Assembly: GCA_015243575.1 (NCBI GenBank) | Contig: CP042469.1 | Location: 3,810,929 to 3,874,928 of the forward strand | Length of the DNA stretch: 64,000 nt | Direction: 5' to 3' | Source of the DNA: Clostridiales bacterium | GTDB taxonomy: Bacteria; Bacillota; Clostridia; Peptostreptococcales; Anaerovoracaceae | Part shown: positions 59,198-64,000 of the stretch, one piece after another | How positions within the stretch are numbered: the stretch's first letter is position 1 | Layout: each line of letters opens with the position of its first letter | The notes under the pieces: model-generated | Seen by the model: the letters and a program-made list of their open reading frames with translations, nothing else | The model's database searches: none | Told to the model about the DNA's origin: nothing | Program-made: the position numbers and the translations under genes

Positions 59198-60481
59198 ATG
59201 CCAGGATTAGCAATCGTAGGTTCCCAGTGGGGAGACGAAGGAAAAGGTAAGATAATAGATTATCTGGCGGAAAAGGCAGATATGGTCGTTCGAGGACAGG
59301 GAGGCAACAATGCAGGTCATACCGTTGTCATCGGGGACAAGAAATATGCGCTTCACCTAATTCCATCAGGAATCCTCAATCCCGGAGCAATAAATGTCAT
59401 TGGAAATGGTGTTGTATTTGATCCCGAAGGGTTTTTCAATGAGCTCGCGGTTTTGGAAAAAGACGGAGTGGATACTTCGGGCATCTTTATCAGCGACCGT
59501 GCCCATATTGTATTTCCGTATCATAAGGTTCTGGATGGTCTGTATGAGGCGGCTAGAGGCAAGGACGACATTGGAACAACTAAAAAGGGCATTGGCCCGT
59601 GCTATATGGATAAAATTGAGAGAAGCGGCATCAGAACCTGCGATATGCTGGATGAGGAAACCTTCCGAGAGAAGCTGGCTGCTCAAATTGATCGAAAAAA
59701 TGACATTATCGTGAAGCTTTTCGGCAGTACCCCCGTGGATAAGGCTGCGATGATTGAAACCTTTGTGGATTATGCCAAACGGCTGACACCATACATTAAA
59801 GATACAGGAGTCATGGTATATGAAAGCCTGGAGCAGGGCAACAAGGTTCTGTTTGAAGGCGCTCAGGGCTCTCTTCTGGACGTCGACCTGGGAACGTATC
59901 CCTACGTTACCAGCTCTCATCCCACTTCCGGTGGTTTTACGACCGGTTCGGGAATTGGTGCAGGAGCGATTCAGGAAGTTCTGGGAATTACGAAGGCATA
60001 CACTACAAGAGTGGGAAAAGGTCCCTTTGTAACAGAAGAGGATAACGAAACTGGAAATAAGATCAGAGAGCTGGGCCGTGAGTATGGCGTTACCACAGGA
60101 AGACCGAGACGCTGCGGCTGGTTTGATGCGGTAGTGGTCAGGTATTCCGCTAGAATCAACGGAATGACCAGTCTTTCGCTGATGCTTCTGGATGTGCTGG
60201 GTGAGTTTGAGACCATAAAAATCTGTACCAGCTATGAGCACGACGGAGAGCAGATCCACCATTTCCCTGCAAGACTGGATCTTCTTGAAAATTGCAAACC
60301 GGTTTATCGGGAGCTGAAAGGCTGGATGAGTGATATCTCAGCCTGCAAGACCTATGAGGAACTGCCGGAAGAAGCAAAGGCATACATTCAGGCCATCGAG
60401 GAAACCACCGGAGTACCTGTAAAAATTATTTCCGTTGGACCGCGAAGGGATCAGACCATTATCAGGGAGCAGATTTTCTAA
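59198..60481 (+). CDS. purA: Adenylosuccinate synthetase
   Basis: This enzyme makes adenylosuccinate from IMP, aspartate and GTP in purine synthesis. It has 427 residues, the family length. Signatures are GSQWGDEGKGKIIDYLAEKAD, GGNNAGHTVV, GIGPCYMDK, FEGAQGSLLDVDLGTYPYVTSS and TTGRPRRCGWFD. AAAAGGAG precedes the ATG. It lies in the replication block as in many Clostridia. Confidence 0.98.
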   Translation: MPGLAIVGSQWGDEGKGKIIDYLAEKADMVVRGQGGNNAGHTVVIGDKKYALHLIPSGILNPGAINVIGNGVVFDPEGFFNELAVLEKDGVDTSGIFISDRAHIVFPYHKVLDGLYEAARGKDDIGTTKKGIGPCYMDKIERSGIRTCDMLDEETFREKLAAQIDRKNDIIVKLFGSTPVDKAAMIETFVDYAKRLTPYIKDTGVMVYESLEQGNKVLFEGAQGSLLDVDLGTYPYVTSSHPTSGGFTTGSGIGAGAIQEVLGITKAYTTRVGKGPFVTEEDNETGNKIRELGREYGVTTGRPRRCGWFDAVVVRYSARINGMTSLSLMLLDVLGEFETIKICTSYEHDGEQIHHFPARLDLLENCKPVYRELKGWMSDISACKTYEELPEEAKAYIQAIEETTGVPVKIISVGPRRDQTIIREQIF

Positions 60482-60683
60482 GCAAATCATGTGAATATGG
60501 ATCAGTACCGGGAACCGGTTAAGGGTGTTGCCGCCATCAAGGGAAACTCAAAACCGGATATGGTACAGGTACAACGAATTGAGGGTGTCTGTTTATTAGG
60601 CACCTTCTATAATCTTTAGAGCTAGCGCTTCTGCGCAGCATGAAAAATTAAGACGAAATTTATCAAGGCGAGTGGAATGAGAT
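60482..60683. other. 202-bp gap between purA and the DnaD-type gene
   Basis: GAGGGTGTC (60581-60589) can pair with GGCACCTTC (60599-60607), two pairs being G-U, over a 9-nt loop. TATAAT (60608-60613) follows directly. It may be a weak purA terminator and a start region for the next gene; no good -35 is present. Nothing else is recognisable. Confidence 0.35.
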
Positions 60684-61958
60684 ATGAACTTCAAAAGAGA
60701 GATCATCAAGGACTTTTATCTGCGTGATACCTGCGTGGAAAATATTTTTATCAATGAGTACATGACACAGGCCCCTGGCGATTATGTCAAGGTTTATTTG
60801 TTTGCCATCATGTACGCTGATTTTGACTTGCAAATGAGCAATGAAACCATAGCAAAGCATCTGGGAATGGAGGATGAAGATGTTCTCAAGGCTTGGAGCT
60901 ACTGGGAGAAAATGGGTGTTGTTAAAAAGCACTACGAAAAAGCAAGCGACAAGTTCCGTTACCAGGTGGAGTTTCTCAATCTCAAGGAACGGGTTTATGG
61001 GAAAAAACCCAAACTCCAGAAAACAGAGAGTAAGGTGCCGGATCGACTGAAGGAGCTCATGGCAGACGACACCATCAAGGACATGTACTCTGAAATCGAG
61101 AGAATTACAGGTAGGCTGTTCACCGGAAAAGAGCCTTCAGAGATCCTGTCCTGGATTGACGATTATAATGCCACACCGGAAATGATCGTCTATGCTTATT
61201 CTTATTGCGTGAAGAAGAAAAATCACAGCAACCATAAATATGTGGCTGCTGTTGTCAAGGAGTGGACGGCACAGGGCCTAAAGACCATCGAACAGATCGA
61301 GGACTATCTGGAAGAAACCGATAACCGTCACTATCTTTATAAAAGGGTACTGCGCGCCCTGGGCTTTCTGCGTAATGCTACGGAAGAAGAAAAGCGCGTC
61401 ATGGATACCTGGTTTGACCAGATGGGCTTCAGTATCGAAAAGGTGCTGGATGCCTGCAAAAAAACAACGGGGATTTCCAACCCGAATATCAATTACATAA
61501 ACAGCGTTCTCAAAGCTTGGAGCAATGGCGTGGATAAACCAACGCCGGCACATGAAGAAGGAAAAACGGGAACGGGGTCCATCTCCAAGGTGATGAAGTA
61601 TTATGAGGAACTGAGAGCTTCTAATGAGTTAAAAGCAGAGGGAAGACGGGCTGAAGTTTATAGCAGAATTCCGAGAGTAAAGGAAATTGAAGAGGAGTCC
61701 AGGGAAATCGGACTTCAAATTTCCAGGGTGATGCTGTCAGGCGGAAATGATGTCAAAAATAGAATCAGAGACATGAAATATCGAGTTGACAGCCTCAACG
61801 AAGAGAAGGCTTATCTAATGACCGAAAATAACTTTAAAATTGACTATATGGATATGGTGTATCATTGCCCCCTTTGTAGGGATACCGGTACACAAGATAC
61901 AGGGGATCGTTGTATTTGCTTTGCTGAGCGGCTTGCCGCTATTCAAAAAATGGATTGA
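60684..61958 (+). CDS. DnaD-domain replication protein with helicase-loader-type zinc tail
   Basis: This primosome-type protein has 424 residues. The N-terminal winged helix (about 20-105, DLQMSNETIAKHLGMEDEDVLKAWSYWEKMG) and two DnaD-like modules (about 130-200 and 210-280) are visible. From about residue 305 on, the sequence resembles the N-terminal part of clostridial DnaC-type helicase loaders: Y-E-E-L-R-A-S..., VYSRIPRVKEIEEE, and a four-Cys cluster YHCPLCRDTGTQ...DRCICF near the end. The AAA+ ATPase that normally follows is absent and the protein stops 11 residues later. Either a fusion with loss of the ATPase or a lineage-specific form. Confidence 0.85.
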   Translation: MNFKREIIKDFYLRDTCVENIFINEYMTQAPGDYVKVYLFAIMYADFDLQMSNETIAKHLGMEDEDVLKAWSYWEKMGVVKKHYEKASDKFRYQVEFLNLKERVYGKKPKLQKTESKVPDRLKELMADDTIKDMYSEIERITGRLFTGKEPSEILSWIDDYNATPEMIVYAYSYCVKKKNHSNHKYVAAVVKEWTAQGLKTIEQIEDYLEETDNRHYLYKRVLRALGFLRNATEEEKRVMDTWFDQMGFSIEKVLDACKKTTGISNPNINYINSVLKAWSNGVDKPTPAHEEGKTGTGSISKVMKYYEELRASNELKAEGRRAEVYSRIPRVKEIEEESREIGLQISRVMLSGGNDVKNRIRDMKYRVDSLNEEKAYLMTENNFKIDYMDMVYHCPLCRDTGTQDTGDRCICFAERLAAIQKMD

Positions 61959-61983
61959 AAAATACCGCGAAAAAAGGTATAAT
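61955..61983 (+). promoter_or_regulatory. Promoter of the long cell-wall protein gene
   Basis: TTGAAA (61955-61960), a 17-bp spacer and a perfect TATAAT (61978-61983). The -35 overlaps the DnaD-type gene's stop codon. The leader is about 65 nt, ending with GGGAGG before ATG 62056. Confidence 0.85.
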
Positions 61984-62055
61984 AGCGGGAGTGGAAAAAA
62001 GAGTTACGGCTGCATATGATAAGCACCCCATCGTGAGATGACCGGGAGGAAACAT

Positions 62056-64000
62056 ATGAAGAATAGCAAGAACAAGAGCGATGAAAAGAACAGTCGCTTT
62101 TGGAGCAATATCACTTCAGGACTAAAAGAGAAACTTAATATAAAAGAGAAAAGCATATCAGAAAATGAAAACAGCATTAGGGATATGGGGGATACCCGTA
62201 CCCCTTTTTCGCGTCTTGATTTAACAGGACTTAACAGACAGCAGGCAAAGGAGTTGATTGAAAAGGTCATCGACGAGCGGCTGGAACAGATTTCTCAGAT
62301 TGAGCTTACAGAGTTGAAAGTAGATTACAAGGAAAAAGAGCGGCAGAAAGCGAAAGCTGCTGAGCGGGTTTCGGAAAGAAGAAATCGAAGGAAGCAGAAA
62401 GCTTCTGCGTCAGACGAGACAATGCTAACAGAAGATGGAGTCTTTTCGAATTGCAAACAAATATCCGTCTTTGATATCATACAGCCGGAGTCTTTCCCAA
62501 TTGAGGAAGAGAGTCATCCTCTAGAGGAGGAGAGTCTTCCCTTGGAAGGGCAGCTGTCAATTTCAGAGGTTCTTGCTGAACCCGAAGTCGGATTGCCAGA
62601 AGCGCTTTCCTGTAAATCCGAAACCGAATTGACAGAAGGATTCACCTTTGAGGCGGAAGCCGAATTGGCAGAGGCGCTTTCCCTTGAGACGGAAGTCGAA
62701 TTGGCAGAAACAGCAGGTCTTGAAACAGGGGGCAAAACAACAGAAGCCCTTGGCCTTGAGGCGGAGTTGGCACCCGCTGCTTCGAGCCAAACAGAATTTG
62801 GAGAAATTATGAGTGCCCAGACAGAGGCGATTACAAACCCAGATCAAGCAACCGGAAAAAAATCAAAGAAAAAATCAAAAAAACGTAAAGAAAATCAACA
62901 AAGTTTCAATACATTACCAGTGGAAAAGGGAGACGAAGAGACCTCAAGTCTGGCCGTGGCAGCGATTACTATGGCCGCTTCTGAAGTCCTGGCGGATGCC
63001 TCTGATGAAGAAACAATGGTACCAGCTGAAATCACACCCGCAGCAGCTGATGATGAAACCATGACAACAGTCTCTGACGAAGTCATTTTGACAGCCGAAG
63101 TTGTTTCAGCTACTCCTAACGTCAATACCTCTTTCGATGAAGCCATTGACATGATCTTCGGATTTTATGAGAAAAGTAAGGTTCAGATTCTGCGGGCCGG
63201 TAGTATTGGATGCAGAGTAACAAACGATGTTATTCATAATAAAGTGATTCCCCCTGTTTTAAGGTTTTTGAGCTTCATACGGATTAAAACCACGCCGATC
63301 ATGATTGGCATTGATAAAAAGCTGGGACTCACTGTAACAGGACAAAAAGCACATCGCTTCCTTTCGAAAAAGGAAGCCGTTCTATCCGATAAAATGGCGC
63401 AATTTATAGAACTGACCGATAAGGGATGCGATAAAATTGCACTGCTTCTGTATCAGATCGGTAGCGGTACGAGCAGAATCTACAATCAATCGAAGGATTT
63501 CGTAGAGACACACAAAAAGAAGTTCCTCATCGGCTTTGGATGCACGGCAGCAGCAGCAGCAGCAATTACCATCACCATTGGCAGCATGACGGCTTACGAA
63601 TACGTTTATAACGGAAAGGTTCTCGGTGTTGTTAAAAATCAGGAAGATGTATATAAAACCATTGATATCATTGGGGACAAGCTGTGCTACCAATATGATG
63701 CTGAAATAACCATTAATAAAGATGAGGATATCCAATTCAACAAGATTGTGGCGTTCGGTCAGGAACTGGATGATAAAGAGGATATCTTGAACAGGCTTAC
63801 CTATATGCGGGATATGAAAGCTAACGGACATGGCATTTTCGTGGACGGAAAGGTAGTTGCTGTTTTGGACAGCGAGGAAACTGCAAAAGAAATCTTGAGT
63901 GCAATTCAAGATACGTATCTGAAACAGGCGGATAATATCCAGTACAAGGAAGTGGGCTTTGCAGAGAATGTTACCATAGATGATGTAGAGACAAAGCTTG
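62056..64000 (+). CDS. Long membrane-anchored cell-wall protein, N-terminal part (M23-peptidase/G5-type, cut by window end)
   Basis: The frame is open from ATG 62056 to the window end, 648 codons, with no stop. Residues 1-115 are highly charged. Residues about 140-350 are a Glu/Ala/Thr-rich, probably disordered stretch with degenerate repeats of the LExExELAEAL type. After a helical region a single membrane helix lies at about 490-511 and contains a run of six GCA-encoded Ala. The outside part starts YEYVYNGKVLGVVKNQEDVYKT and continues as the strand-rich repeats found before LysM, G5 and M23 domains in clostridial cell-wall hydrolases. The catalytic part would be downstream. GGGAGG precedes the ATG. 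Confidence 0.75.
   Translation, partial: MKNSKNKSDEKNSRFWSNITSGLKEKLNIKEKSISENENSIRDMGDTRTPFSRLDLTGLNRQQAKELIEKVIDERLEQISQIELTELKVDYKEKERQKAKAAERVSERRNRRKQKASASDETMLTEDGVFSNCKQISVFDIIQPESFPIEEESHPLEEESLPLEGQLSISEVLAEPEVGLPEALSCKSETELTEGFTFEAEAELAEALSLETEVELAETAGLETGGKTTEALGLEAELAPAASSQTEFGEIMSAQTEAITNPDQATGKKSKKKSKKRKENQQSFNTLPVEKGDEETSSLAVAAITMAASEVLADASDEETMVPAEITPAAADDETMTTVSDEVILTAEVVSATPNVNTSFDEAIDMIFGFYEKSKVQILRAGSIGCRVTNDVIHNKVIPPVLRFLSFIRIKTTPIMIGIDKKLGLTVTGQKAHRFLSKKEAVLSDKMAQFIELTDKGCDKIALLLYQIGSGTSRIYNQSKDFVETHKKKFLIGFGCTAAAAAAITITIGSMTAYEYVYNGKVLGVVKNQEDVYKTIDIIGDKLCYQYDAEITINKDEDIQFNKIVAFGQELDDKEDILNRLTYMRDMKANGHGIFVDGKVVAVLDSEETAKEILSAIQDTYLKQADNIQYKEVGFAENVTIDDVETKL

Noticed and set aside
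61959..62055. A frameshifted continuation of the helicase-loader ATPase after the DnaD-type gene
   Set aside because: Only 97 bp separate it from the next gene and they hold a consensus promoter; no Walker motif appears in any frame there.
1..64000. tRNA, rRNA genes and CRISPR arrays
   Set aside because: I saw no cloverleaf with a TTCGA arm, no rRNA stretch and no regularly spaced repeats on reading both strands by eye; a covariance search would be the decisive test.

Overview
The window looks like a chromosome segment of an anaerobic, spore-forming Clostridia-type Firmicute. The basis is a pyruvate:ferredoxin oxidoreductase, a cotJABC spore-coat operon, AGGAGG-type ribosome binding sites with GTG and TTG starts, and the Gram-positive block rpsF-ssb-rpsR-yybS-gdpP-rplI-dnaB. 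I cannot name the genus with confidence from sequence alone; the Peptostreptococcales/Anaerovoracaceae side of Clostridia is a guess.

Layout. 1-7.9 kb: a plus-strand sugar-acid operon with the end of a zinc dehydrogenase, an FGGY gluconate-type kinase, a three-part TRAP transporter, KDPG aldolase, 6-phosphogluconate dehydrogenase and a D-2-hydroxyacid dehydrogenase. Together they suggest uptake, phosphorylation and cleavage or oxidation of gluconate-like acids. 8.1-13.5 kb: a DUF2892 membrane protein, a zinc alcohol dehydrogenase and nifJ. 13.6-17.9 kb: a small tyrosine recombinase lying between perfect 25-bp inverted repeats, directly upstream of cheW-mcp-cheR. 18.1-28.3 kb: a DtxR-type metalloregulator and a metal/siderophore-type uptake locus (methyltransferase, two paralogous AraC regulators, ECF S, T and A components, paired ABC exporters-turned-importers) with three copies of a GTTAG-N6-CTAAC operator. 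28.4-36.3 kb: small spore-type and Asn-rich proteins, two amidohydrolases, a manganese catalase, a lipoprotein, a WG-repeat protein and a copper-amine-oxidase-like stalk protein. 36.4-45.4 kb: an AgrC/AgrA-like two-component pair, divergent from a TolC-like/MacA/MacB efflux operon that ends in its own histidine kinase and response regulator. 45.4-49.6 kb: an AAA/DUF4143 ATPase caught between identical 104-bp direct repeats, then cotJABC and a patatin phospholipase on the minus strand. 49.9-52.7 kb: a zinc-ribbon protein, a Family 2A encapsulin and its cysteine desulfurase. 52.8-64 kb: the conserved ribosomal/replication block, purA, a DnaD-type protein with a helicase-loader zinc tail, and the start of a long membrane-anchored cell-wall protein cut by the window end.

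The three strongest leads are these. (1) A probable DNA inversion switch controls the chemotaxis operon: only 37 bp separate the right inverted repeat from cheW, so its promoter must lie in or at the edge of the invertible segment, and a promoter-like sequence at the other end points outward toward nothing. (2) The encapsulin/desulfurase nanocompartment has its Shine-Dalgarno sequence fully paired in a 5' hairpin. (3) A 1.6-kb ATPase insertion is bounded by 104-bp repeats derived from the 3' end of cotJC. Two replication-block leaders (upstream of gdpP and dnaB) also share a structured motif I do not recognise.
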